Of a stretch of 64,000 nucleotides of DNA, positions 7,769 through 15,217 are shown one piece after another. The position numbers were made by a program, and so were the translations under genes. Source of the DNA: JBFWVD01 sp050246915. Lineage in GTDB: Bacteria > Actinomycetota > Acidimicrobiia > Acidimicrobiales > Ilumatobacteraceae. Each line of letters starts with the position of its first letter. Position 1 is the first letter of the stretch. A model generated the notes under the pieces. That model was not told the origin of the DNA. It saw only the letters and a program-made list of their open reading frames with translations, and ran no database searches. Where the stretch lies: the NCBI GenBank assembly GCA_050246915.1, contig JBFWVD010000023.1, positions 1 to 64,000 of the forward strand, written 5' to 3'.

Positions 7769-8449
7769 ATGAAGAAGCGGGTGATGGTTGTCGAAGATGA
7801 CCAGGACGTTCGTCTCCTCCTCCGATTGCTGCTCGAAGACGAGGGATATTCCGTCACCGAAGCAGCCACGGGTACACAGGCCCTCGATCGGTTCGCGGTC
7901 GATCCGGCACATCTGGTGCTGCTCGATATCCGTCTTCCGGAGATGAACGGATTCGAGGTCTGTCGGGCGCTGCGGCAGAAGTCCGACATACCGATCATCA
8001 TGGTCACTGCTCAAGACGACAGCCACGATGTGGTGGCCGGCCTCGAGGCAGGCGCCGATGACTACGTGATGAAGCCGTTCGTCGACAAGGAGTTGCTCGC
8101 CCGAGTCCGTGCCCAACTTCGCCGGGCTCACGGCGGCATGCGATCGCCTGATCTCCTGATGGCCAAGGACCTCGAGATCAGGCCCGATGAGGGACTCGTG
8201 TTGCGCGGCGGTGAGCCGATCGCTCTGACGCGCACGGAGTTCAACCTCCTCGTGCACTTCGCCATGAACCCGAACCGCGTCCACACCCGAGAGATGTTGC
8301 TCGAGCAGGTCTGGGGTTATCAGTCCGGCGGAGATGATCGCTTGGTCGACGCACACGTCCGGCGGCTTCGCACGAAGATCGAGTCCGATCCGTCGAACCC
8401 GGTCATCATCCAGACCGTCCGAGGTCTTGGTTACAAGCTGGTTCCGTGA
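7769..8449 (+). CDS. OmpR-family response regulator, MtrA-like
   Basis: 226 residues: receiver (1-120) with the acidic pair in VVEDD, phospho-acceptor Asp53 in LLDIRLPE and Lys in VMKPF; then a winged helix with VRGLGYKL at the C-terminus. The start chosen is ATG 7769 directly before the first receiver strand (MKKRVMVVEDD); an in-frame ATG at 7709 would add 20 uncharacteristic residues. The next gene starts 1 bp after the stop, and the third is a GerMN lipoprotein. This order matches mtrA-mtrB-lpqB, which in actinobacteria controls cell-wall and osmotic genes. The MtrA identity rests on that context as much as on sequence. Confidence 0.9.
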   Translation: MKKRVMVVEDDQDVRLLLRLLLEDEGYSVTEAATGTQALDRFAVDPAHLVLLDIRLPEMNGFEVCRALRQKSDIPIIMVTAQDDSHDVVAGLEAGADDYVMKPFVDKELLARVRAQLRRAHGGMRSPDLLMAKDLEIRPDEGLVLRGGEPIALTRTEFNLLVHFAMNPNRVHTREMLLEQVWGYQSGGDDRLVDAHVRRLRTKIESDPSNPVIIQTVRGLGYKLVP

Positions 8450-8450
8450 C

Positions 8451-9821
8451 GTGACTCCTCGACGGCGCACCGGCCTGCGCACTCGTACTGCGACGGGGTT
8501 CGCATTGCTGGCGCTGCTGTTGTCGGCCTCGCTGAGCGTCCTCACGTACCAACTGGCGCGGCGTTACCTCATCGACCAACGACGAGATCTCGCCGTGCGT
8601 CAGGCCAGCATCAATGCAGTGGTCGCCAAAGGGGTTCTCTCGACCCCCTCGGCCGATCCCGCGTCTCTGCTCACATCGCTCGGTACGTCGACGGGCTCCC
8701 GGGCCCTTGTGCGCGTCAACGGAAAGTGGTTCGCCGCGGCCGTGACCATCGGGTCCGAGCAAGTCCCCACACGCCTCGTCGAACTTGCCGATGCTGGTTC
8801 ACCGGCAACACAACGCGCCGTGATCGGCGACACGCCGTATCAGGTGATCGCGTTTCCGATTCCCGATATCGATGCCATGTACGTCGAGTTCGCGTCGCTT
8901 CGCGAACTCGACAAGACGCTGGGCACGCTGGCCAGCGCTCTGCTCATCGCGGCCGGTGTGACCACGATCGGCGGAGCCCTCGCCGGCTGGTGGGCAAGCG
9001 GTCGGATCATCCGGCCTCTCGGTGGCGTCGCTGAGGCAGCGCGTGCCATCAGCGCCGGTGACCTGCACACCCGACTGCACGTGAACGACCCGGATCTCCG
9101 CCCGCTCGCAGACTCGTTCAACGAGATGACCGTCGCGCTCGAGGAACGCATCGGTCGAGAGATGCGCTTCACCTCAGACGTCAGCCACGAGCTGCGCACA
9201 CCGCTCACGGTGATGACCTCTGCGGTGAACCTGGCGCAGCGGTCGGAGCTCCCCGAGCGCGCACGCATGGCCGTCGACGTGCTGGCGGCTCATGTGGCGG
9301 GACTTCGCCGATTGGTTGTCGATCTGCTCGAGATCTCGAGGATCGACGCCGGGGGATCACCGCTGGAACTGGCGACGACAGATCTGCGAGCACTCATCAC
9401 TGGCGTGCTCGCGAGCCATGAGCTCCCGACGGATGTCGTGCGCGACGACCGACGCGATCAGCGTCCGTGCCTCGTGGATCGTCGCCGGTTCGAGCGCATC
9501 ATCGCCAACCTCGTCGAGAACGCCAGTCGCTATGGGGAGGGGTTGACGATGATCCGTCTCAGCGATTGTGGGGAATCGGTTGTGATGCAGGTCGACGACC
9601 GCGGACCCGGCGTTGCGCCCAACGAACGACAGGCGATATTCGGCCGGTTCCACCGAGGCCGAGCGGCTGGCCGCCCTGACAGCCCGAAGGGCACGGGCCT
9701 CGGGTTGGCGCTGGTCGAAGAGCACATCCGTCTGCACGGAGGCACGATCCACGTCACCGATGCTCCTGGTGGAGGAGCTCGATTCGAGGTCAAGATCCCA
9801 CGATTGTGGTCAGAGCAATGA
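8451..9821 (+). CDS. Sensor histidine kinase, MtrB-like
   Basis: 456 residues from GTG 8451, one base after the response-regulator stop. Membrane segments at about 14-35 and 160-180 bracket an extracytoplasmic sensor domain. A HAMP linker follows (about 182-235), then the phospho-acceptor His247 in VSHELRTPLT. The ATPase domain has the N box (ANLVENASRYG), DRGPG and GTGLGLAL. An earlier in-frame ATG at 8334 lies wholly inside the response-regulator gene and was rejected. The 3' end overlaps the lipoprotein gene by 4 bp. It is the cognate kinase of the MtrA-like regulator; the stimulus is unknown. Confidence 0.9.
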   Translation: MTPRRRTGLRTRTATGFALLALLLSASLSVLTYQLARRYLIDQRRDLAVRQASINAVVAKGVLSTPSADPASLLTSLGTSTGSRALVRVNGKWFAAAVTIGSEQVPTRLVELADAGSPATQRAVIGDTPYQVIAFPIPDIDAMYVEFASLRELDKTLGTLASALLIAAGVTTIGGALAGWWASGRIIRPLGGVAEAARAISAGDLHTRLHVNDPDLRPLADSFNEMTVALEERIGREMRFTSDVSHELRTPLTVMTSAVNLAQRSELPERARMAVDVLAAHVAGLRRLVVDLLEISRIDAGGSPLELATTDLRALITGVLASHELPTDVVRDDRRDQRPCLVDRRRFERIIANLVENASRYGEGLTMIRLSDCGESVVMQVDDRGPGVAPNERQAIFGRFHRGRAAGRPDSPKGTGLGLALVEEHIRLHGGTIHVTDAPGGGARFEVKIPRLWSEQ

Positions 9822-10456
9822 ACAGCGTTCGGCGTTCTGCGCACCGGCCGGTCTGGTCCACGTTGGCATTGGCGATCGTGTTTCTCGCCAGTTGTGGCGT
9901 GTCGGGAACCGCGTCGCCGTCGCGCATCAATGTGGACCGTTTGCCTGCGGAGCTCGTGACACCCAGTACTGCCGCGGCCACCACGATCGCACCGCCGGAC
10001 ACGATGCCGCCGAGCGACGCGTCGACTTCCACCACCGTGCCGATGAGCAGTTCACCGTTGTGGCTGGTGCAGAAGAACCGCCTCGTCGCTTCGACTCGGA
10101 GCTATGTGGGCCGCGCGTCTGCTGCGCAGGTCCTGGCCGCGCTCGCGAAAGGTCCGTCGGAGCGGGAGGTGAGCGAGAGTTCCTTGCGCTCGGCGATCAC
10201 CCCTGACTCCTTCATCGACGTGAAGGTCACTGCCGGTGTCGCCGTGGTCGATCTCTCACCGACCTTCGACGAGATCCCAGTCGCCGATCAAATCCTTGCG
10301 CTCGGTCAGACGGTGCTGAGCCTCACCGAACTACCGGGAGTCGGTCAGGTGTCGTTCCTGCTCGGCGAGGAGCCGATCCCAGCCCCACTGGCCGATGGGA
10401 CATCTGCATCGGGCCCGGTGTCGCGGGACGGGTACCTTGCTCTGACTTCTGCGTGA
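9818..10456 (+). CDS. GerMN-domain lipoprotein, LpqB-like
   Basis: 212 residues with a lipoprotein signal: basic start, hydrophobic stretch, and lipobox LASC with Cys26 as the lipidated residue. A Thr/Ser/Pro-rich linker (about 30-70) precedes a GerMN-type domain (VAALAKGPS-like opening, then a VDLSPTF strand, about 75-190). The ATG overlaps the kinase stop (ATGA). In actinobacteria LpqB sits behind MtrAB and modulates MtrB. This protein is far shorter than mycobacterial LpqB and lacks its C-terminal beta-propeller. The role is inferred from position plus the GerMN domain. Confidence 0.8.
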   Translation: MNSVRRSAHRPVWSTLALAIVFLASCGVSGTASPSRINVDRLPAELVTPSTAAATTIAPPDTMPPSDASTSTTVPMSSSPLWLVQKNRLVASTRSYVGRASAAQVLAALAKGPSEREVSESSLRSAITPDSFIDVKVTAGVAVVDLSPTFDEIPVADQILALGQTVLSLTELPGVGQVSFLLGEEPIPAPLADGTSASGPVSRDGYLALTSA

Positions 10457-10531
10457 GCGCTGATGCTCGGCGGCCGGGCCGGCTGGGGACACCCCAATCT
10501 CGCAACGGCCGAAGAGCCTTCTCCGACGCGG

Positions 10532-11836
10532 TCACGTTCCGTCATCGTGGTCGGTGTCTGCCATCGCCCAGCGGGTCGGAAGCCGTTGATAGGCCGTCAC
10601 CGATGCTGTCCCCATGAGGAGTTCAGCCGCGACCGCGGCGAGCAACCCAGGTACGACGAAGGCAGGTCGGCCTGTGGCCTCGGCGACGAACATGACAGCT
10701 GCCAGCGGAACCCGGTAACCCGCACCGAGGAACGCTGCCACGCCGATGAGCACGAACAACTCGAGATCGGCATGGTTGGCCACACCGCCGATGATGGATC
10801 CCGTGAGCGAACCGGCAACGACGAGCGGGATGAACAGTCCTCCAACGCCTCCGCCAGCTACCGCGGTTGCCGTCGCGAGGCAGCGCAACACCAAGATCGC
10901 CACCAAGATCCCGATCGAACGTTGCGGGACCGATGCCCACGCGACCACCTGATAGCCCGCTCCGACCAGAAGCGATTCGCCGGTGAGGACGCGGCCGAGT
11001 ACGAACAGCGCCGCCAGGACCGTGCCGGCGGCGAGCGCACTGGGCAACGGGGGCGCAGTTGCCGCCACCTTCTTGGCGCGCCGGAGCAACCACGCGAACA
11101 AGCGTGCTCCGATTCCGGCGACGAGCCCGATGGCGATCGCTCCGAGAAGGTCGCGCAGCGAGAGCTGAACGTTGCCTCGAGTAGGCAAGAGCGCGCTCGT
11201 GCCATTGATTGCAACGAACGTGAGGTACCCACTCGCGCTCGCGACGAGCGCTGGGAGCAGCATGCGCCGTGCCAGATCCTCTTGGTAGGGGACCTCCAAG
11301 GCGAAGACCGCGCCGGTCGCTGGTGTCTTGAAGATCGCAGCGACACCGGCGGCTGCCCCGGCCACGAGGAGCACTCGTGGGTCGGCTTCACGAAAGATGC
11401 GAGGAAGTCGTCTCTGAACAGCGGAACCAATTGTTGCTCCGGCGTAGAGCGATGGGCCTTCGAGCCCCATCGGGGCGCCGGCGCCGAGCGTGGCAATCGC
11501 TGCGATCATGCGCCCGAGAAAGGGGCGCCATCGGAGCACATGACCGTCATGGAAGGCGTGGAGATAGTCATCAGCTGTGGCCGGCGACGCCCCTCCGCCG
11601 ATCCAGCTACGTGCCGCCAATGCGGCGAGCAACCCGATCCCTGGGCCAACGGCGACAAGCCACAGCGGAAGATCCACGAGATGATCGAACGAGATGTCGA
11701 CGACGATCCGATCGAAGGCTGCAACGAAGAGACCCGTTGCTGCGCCGACGATGCCGGCGATCGTCACCACTTGGTGAGATCGTCGCGCGATGGCCTTCAA
11801 CTCGGAGCGTCGGTGCTCAGGTAGCCAGGACGACAT
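10532..11836 (-). CDS. ClC-family chloride channel/antiporter
   Basis: 434-residue polytopic protein of the voltage-gated chloride channel family. The selectivity segments are recognisable: GAGAPMGLEGP (about 119-128, with gating Glu126), and the later GGGVGGLFIP block. Length and repeated hydrophobic helices fit one ClC subunit without the C-terminal CBS domains. The first segment reads GAGAP rather than the GSGIP of the E. coli exchanger, so ion preference (chloride, fluoride or other) is uncertain. The start is ATG 11836; GTG 11842 is also possible. It is convergent with the lipoprotein gene, and the MarR gene upstream on the same strand ends 36 bp away. Confidence 0.93.
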   Translation of the reverse strand: MSSWLPEHRRSELKAIARRSHQVVTIAGIVGAATGLFVAAFDRIVVDISFDHLVDLPLWLVAVGPGIGLLAALAARSWIGGGASPATADDYLHAFHDGHVLRWRPFLGRMIAAIATLGAGAPMGLEGPSLYAGATIGSAVQRRLPRIFREADPRVLLVAGAAAGVAAIFKTPATGAVFALEVPYQEDLARRMLLPALVASASGYLTFVAINGTSALLPTRGNVQLSLRDLLGAIAIGLVAGIGARLFAWLLRRAKKVAATAPPLPSALAAGTVLAALFVLGRVLTGESLLVGAGYQVVAWASVPQRSIGILVAILVLRCLATATAVAGGGVGGLFIPLVVAGSLTGSIIGGVANHADLELFVLIGVAAFLGAGYRVPLAAVMFVAEATGRPAFVVPGLLAAVAAELLMGTASVTAYQRLPTRWAMADTDHDDGT

Positions 11837-11872
11837 GATCACCTGCGATCGTTTCGGGTTGTTCGGGCCTCG

Positions 11873-12382
11873 TCACGACGACCATCCGATCTTCCACGCA
11901 TCGTCCGGGACTTCACCGGCGGCCTCAGCGAACACCTCGAGAGCGCGAACGAGATCGCGGCGCACCTCGGGGGGAATCCGGCGTGCGATCTTCGCGAGTT
12001 CAGCGCGTCGCCGCCGAGTGACTGCTTTCAACAACAGTGCTCCGTCCAGGCTCAAGCTCACGGTGACCTCTCGTCTATTGCTCGGTGACTGGTCACGCTC
12101 GATGAGCCGCTTGCGCAGGAGGCGGTCACACAGACGCGTCGCCGTCGACGGGTGGATGCCAAGCGAATCGGCGAGCGTGCCAACGTTCGTGGGCCCGTGC
12201 TTACCCAACACGACCAATGCACGGTATTGCGAGAGCGTCACGTCTTCATCGATGACCGCCAGCGATCGAGCTGAGACGGCGACGAGTGCCCTCGAACTGG
12301 TGAGGAGCGCATCGACGTAGTTCCCGCTCGGCGCGGAAGCGTGGGGCTTCGAAGGGGCTGACCGTCCCACGTTCATAACCAT
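11873..12382 (-). CDS. MarR-family transcriptional regulator
   Basis: About 169 residues. The winged-helix core is clear: VTLSQYRALVVLGKHGP, then the recognition-helix region LGIHPSTATRLCDRLL and the wing RREVTVSLS. MarR proteins are dimeric repressors that respond to small phenolic or oxidative signals. The start is ATG 12382 or ATG 12376; the long upstream frame is not credible because it overlaps the divergent promoter. It diverges from a universal stress protein gene with 70 bp between starts. A small inverted repeat (TTGC-6-GCAA at 12382-12395) overlaps its start region and may be its own operator. Confidence 0.9.
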   Translation of the reverse strand: MVMNVGRSAPSKPHASAPSGNYVDALLTSSRALVAVSARSLAVIDEDVTLSQYRALVVLGKHGPTNVGTLADSLGIHPSTATRLCDRLLRKRLIERDQSPSNRREVTVSLSLDGALLLKAVTRRRRAELAKIARRIPPEVRRDLVRALEVFAEAAGEVPDDAWKIGWSS

Positions 12383-12398
12383 TGCAGTGTAGCAACTG
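12382..12398. promoter_or_regulatory. Candidate MarR operator between marR and usp genes
   Basis: Nested short inverted repeats TTGC-6-GCAA and CAGT-6-ACTG lie within 17 bp at the start of the marR-type gene, inside the divergent promoter region. The arms are only 4 bp each, so support is modest. Confidence 0.25.
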
Positions 12399-12452
12399 TT
12401 GGTCGATAGCATCCACATCGCCAAAGGATCCTCGAACAGGGATGGGATGAAC

Positions 12453-12896
12453 ATGGAAACGGTCATCGTCGGGTACAACGACAGCGACGCATCGCGGGCC
12501 GCGCTGCGCTGGGTCATCGACTACGCAGAGGACAGATCGGTCGAACTCGTGGTGGTGACCGTGGTCTCGTCATTCGTCGAACTCGAGTTCGCCGCGGCGC
12601 AGATGGCGAGCTATTCAGCGCGCGACGATGCGCTGACGCATCTCAACGGACAGTGGACGGCTCCACTGCGCGAACGGGGCATCGCGTATCGAACGGGGGT
12701 GGGTGTCGGGCGGCCCGCCGCTGAACTGATGCGCATTGCGAGGGAGGACCACGCCAGCCTCATCGTCGTGGGAATGTCCGAGCGTGGCACGTTGAGCGAA
12801 CTCGCGTTCGGCAGTACCCAACACTCGCTCCTGCACCACGCGCTCCGTCCAGTCGTCGCGGTGCCGACCGGCTGGACGGCTGAACCTGCGGCATAG
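12453..12896 (+). CDS. Universal stress protein (UspA family)
   Basis: 147-residue single-domain USP. It opens with the typical strand METVIVGYNDS and carries the ATP-binding signature near the C-terminus: GMSERGTLSELAFGSTQHSLL, which fits G-2x-G-9x-G(S/T), followed by PVVAVP. Such proteins bind nucleotides and act in stress survival; no substrate can be read from sequence. The ATG at 12453 is favoured because a GGGATGG site stands at proper spacing; ATG 12447 is two codons earlier. It is divergent from marR and is therefore its likely target. Confidence 0.9.
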   Translation: METVIVGYNDSDASRAALRWVIDYAEDRSVELVVVTVVSSFVELEFAAAQMASYSARDDALTHLNGQWTAPLRERGIAYRTGVGVGRPAAELMRIAREDHASLIVVGMSERGTLSELAFGSTQHSLLHHALRPVVAVPTGWTAEPAA

Positions 12897-12921
12897 CGAT
12901 TCCCCGAGGTCGTGCCGATGG

Positions 12922-13605
12922 GTGAACGCACCACGCGTGGTTGGGGTGGATCGTATGGCAGGCTTTGACATGCCTGATCTCGCCAAGCAGCGGCTCCGGG
13001 GCAAGTTCGAAGCCGCAGTTCTCGACGCCGGTCAAGAGACGACCCACCGCCAATTCGGGGCGCACAAGGCCGCCGCACTCGGCGCGATGAGCGGCACCAT
13101 CGTCGAACTCGGACCCGGCACCGGCGTGAACCTCCGCTACTACGCCCCTGGGGTGCAGGTGATCGGGATCGAGCCGAATCCGATGATGCACGATCGCCTT
13201 CGAGCGAAAGCAGCGGCAGCCGAGATCTCACTCGAGATCCGCATGCTGCGCGGCGAGGCGCTCGATGTCGATGACTCGGTCGTCGACGGTGTCGTCGGGA
13301 CGTTGGTGTTGTGCGGCGTCGATGATCCGCTGAGGGTGCTCGACGAAGTGCAACGTGTGTTGCGGCCCGGTGGGACCTACTTCTTCATCGAGCACGTCGC
13401 GGCGCCGGACGGCACCCGAACCCGATCGGTCCAGCGCGTCGTGAAGCGACCCCATCGATGGTTGTTCAACGGCTGCGAGATCGATCGCTCCACGGAGGAC
13501 TTGATCACCTCCGCGGGGTTCTCACAGGTACACGTCGAGCGCATCGACATCGGGGTGCGGGGTGGACACGTCCGACACTTCATCGCTGGGACGGCGGTTC
13601 GATGA
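12922..13605 (+). CDS. Class I SAM-dependent methyltransferase
   Basis: Up to 227 residues; the start may be ATG 12955 (MAGFDMPDLA), since the first 11 codons are weak. The SAM-binding motif I is VELGPGTGVNLRYY; motif II is VIGIEPNP; the post-motif LRVLDEVQRVLRPGG is typical of UbiE/METTL7-like enzymes acting on small molecules. The later block FFIEHVAAPDG and the C-terminal GG also fit the METTL7-type subgroup. The substrate is unknown. It converges with the STAS gene, with only 3 bp between stop codons. Confidence 0.88.
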   Translation: MNAPRVVGVDRMAGFDMPDLAKQRLRGKFEAAVLDAGQETTHRQFGAHKAAALGAMSGTIVELGPGTGVNLRYYAPGVQVIGIEPNPMMHDRLRAKAAAAEISLEIRMLRGEALDVDDSVVDGVVGTLVLCGVDDPLRVLDEVQRVLRPGGTYFFIEHVAAPDGTRTRSVQRVVKRPHRWLFNGCEIDRSTEDLITSAGFSQVHVERIDIGVRGGHVRHFIAGTAVR

Positions 13606-13608
13606 CTG

Positions 13609-13914
13609 TCAGGTGATGGTCAGGTACTTGGCGACGCCGGTGATGTGGAACACCCGCCGCACCGGTGCCGACGCATTGCGCACCTCGATCGACCTGACCA
13701 ACGGTCGGAGACGGACCAGCGCTGAAAGCCCGGTCGAGTCCATGAACATGACGCCCGCGAAGTCGAAGCACAGTCGGGTGTGCGGCGTTGCGTGAGCTTG
13801 GACGCCATCGTGCAACGAGGCACCGGTCTCGCTGTCGAGCTCGCCGGTGACGGTCACGACCGTGGGCCCGTCTACGTGCCTGGTGTCAAAGTGCAATCCA
13901 TCTGTTGCGCCCAT
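13609..13914 (-). CDS. STAS-domain anti-sigma factor antagonist
   Basis: 101 residues, one STAS domain (SpoIIAA/RsbV type). The phosphorylatable serine is in the classic site FMDSTGLSAL (Ser60). Such proteins release sigma factors by binding an anti-sigma kinase when dephosphorylated. The start ATG 13914 has a strong GAGGAGG site; the longer upstream frame is a shadow. No kinase or sigma factor gene adjoins it, so its partner is elsewhere. Confidence 0.92.
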   Translation of the reverse strand: MGATDGLHFDTRHVDGPTVVTVTGELDSETGASLHDGVQAHATPHTRLCFDFAGVMFMDSTGLSALVRLRPLVRSIEVRNASAPVRRVFHITGVAKYLTIT

Positions 13915-14110
13915 TGGGAGCCTCCTCGAGTCGCCTATGCCCCAAGTGGGGGACAATGAAACGAGGTATTTGGCCAACTTTGAGTAGGGGCAATGTCGAT
14001 GGTGTCCTTCGAGGGATCGGCGCAACTGTTGATCGGGGCCCCGATGGGTAGCTCCCGGAAAGTGGTGCTGTTGAGTCCACGGGCGAACCGTCTCGTGCCC
14101 GGAGATCAAC

Positions 14111-14272
14111 GTGACACGCACCCACACACCAGTTCCCACAGTGACGGCCGAGAAGCTCGGGGTCCATTGGGCGATCTTCGCCGAAGGTCGCTTCGTCCGA
14201 TGGGCGCGATGGTCGTCGCCCCGTGACGTCCTCGCTGTCGTGCGGGCGTGGTCGACGTATCTCCATCTGTAG
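14111..14272 (+). CDS. Small hypothetical protein (53 aa)
   Basis: GTG-initiated frame of 53 codons with a GGAG site 7 nt upstream. It reads VTRTHTPVPTVTAEKLGVHW, then a Trp/Arg-rich stretch ending WSTYLHL. Codon usage is consistent with coding. No family was recognised and it has no operon partner, so it may not be real; it lies in an otherwise empty stretch between the divergent STAS and VOC genes. Confidence 0.35.
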   Translation: MTRTHTPVPTVTAEKLGVHWAIFAEGRFVRWARWSSPRDVLAVVRAWSTYLHL

Positions 14273-14688
14273 CCAGTGACGGGATGGGGCCAGTGGGTCC
14301 CGACCCTTCGGGCTCCGCGTCAACTCCAATTGCGCGGGAAAGTCTTCACCCCACGAGGGCAACGTCTCCGATGTCGCGAACAGACAGCGGGACCTCATGC
14401 CATCCGTAGGACCACTCGTAGCGCAGACGCCCGGGCGCTGAGCCATCCGCCCGTTGCGGGCCCAGGTGGACGCCTGGATTGGAAGTGAGTGCCTCGATGA
14501 CATCCACGGCGGACCTCGTTTGTGCTGTGTGCCTTGTGCAACGGGACCGTAACCACCCGCTGACGGGTATGGTCGCTCCCGTCGAGAACGTAGAGGGAAT
14601 CGATGGAGCAGATCGGATCGAACGTACGGACGGGACAGCCGATCGGGGTCGTGGTGGGAGCCATCACCAACGCCGCGGGGGCAGCCCG
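14273..14688. other. Intergenic stretch without recognised gene
   Basis: About 415 bp ahead of the VOC gene. Longer frames run through it on both strands but have low-complexity, Arg/Ser/Pro-rich translations and no family resemblance. No tRNA, strong terminator or repeat was seen. It presumably holds the promoter of the VOC gene. Confidence 0.4.
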
Positions 14689-15165
14689 ATGACGGTGGAG
14701 ACCGCCGCAGCGTCGTCTCCCGTCGTGCCGCCCCCCGTCGTTTCGGTACGGGCGTTGTCCCACTTCGGCCTCACTGTCACGGATTTGGATCGATCGGTGG
14801 CGTTCTACACCGAGGTGCTCGGCTTCCGGATCCGCTTCGAGGTGCGCAACCAATCGTGGTCGCGTGTCGGGCTCAGCGTCGACGATGTGATGCTCGAGCT
14901 GTTCTCGCCCCACCCAGTCGGTCAACCCCTCGAGCCGATCGACATGCTCTATCCGGCGCCGTTCGGGAAACCCAAGATCGCGCTCACCGTCGCCGATGTC
15001 GATGCGGCGTATGCGGCGCTCACCGAGCGGGGGATCACCGTGATCGGTCCGGTGCACCACACGGGTGTGTCCAAGCTCATCTTCGTGCTGGACCCCGACG
15101 GCACGATCATCCAATTGCACCAGTTCGACGCCGGATACGAGCGAGTCACCCAGATGTCCCACTGA
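14689..15165 (+). CDS. VOC-family (glyoxalase/dioxygenase-like) protein
   Basis: 158 residues. After a 25-residue Ala/Pro/Val linker comes a vicinal-oxygen-chelate fold: the first half begins LSHFGLTVTDLDRSVAFYTE, with the metal-ligand His; the second half has VADVDAAYAALTERG and ends FVLDPDGTIIQLHQF, with the closing acidic/His pattern. Members are lyases, isomerases or dioxygenases using a metal centre; no substrate is deducible. ATG 14689 is chosen because upstream codons are compositionally poor. The monooxygenase gene follows 52 bp later on the same strand and may be co-expressed. Confidence 0.85.
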   Translation: MTVETAAASSPVVPPPVVSVRALSHFGLTVTDLDRSVAFYTEVLGFRIRFEVRNQSWSRVGLSVDDVMLELFSPHPVGQPLEPIDMLYPAPFGKPKIALTVADVDAAYAALTERGITVIGPVHHTGVSKLIFVLDPDGTIIQLHQFDAGYERVTQMSH

Positions 15166-15217
15166 CCAGCGCAGCGACGGTCGGGCCGGTGGTCGACTGA
15201 TCGATACTGTTCCTGCA

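Noticed and set aside
10463..11824. Long frame antisense to the ClC gene
   Set aside because: Shadow frame; the opposite strand has all ClC motifs.
13886..14503. 205-codon minus-strand frame upstream of the STAS gene
   Set aside because: Low-complexity translation without a ribosome-binding site; the STAS gene itself has a clear start at 13914.
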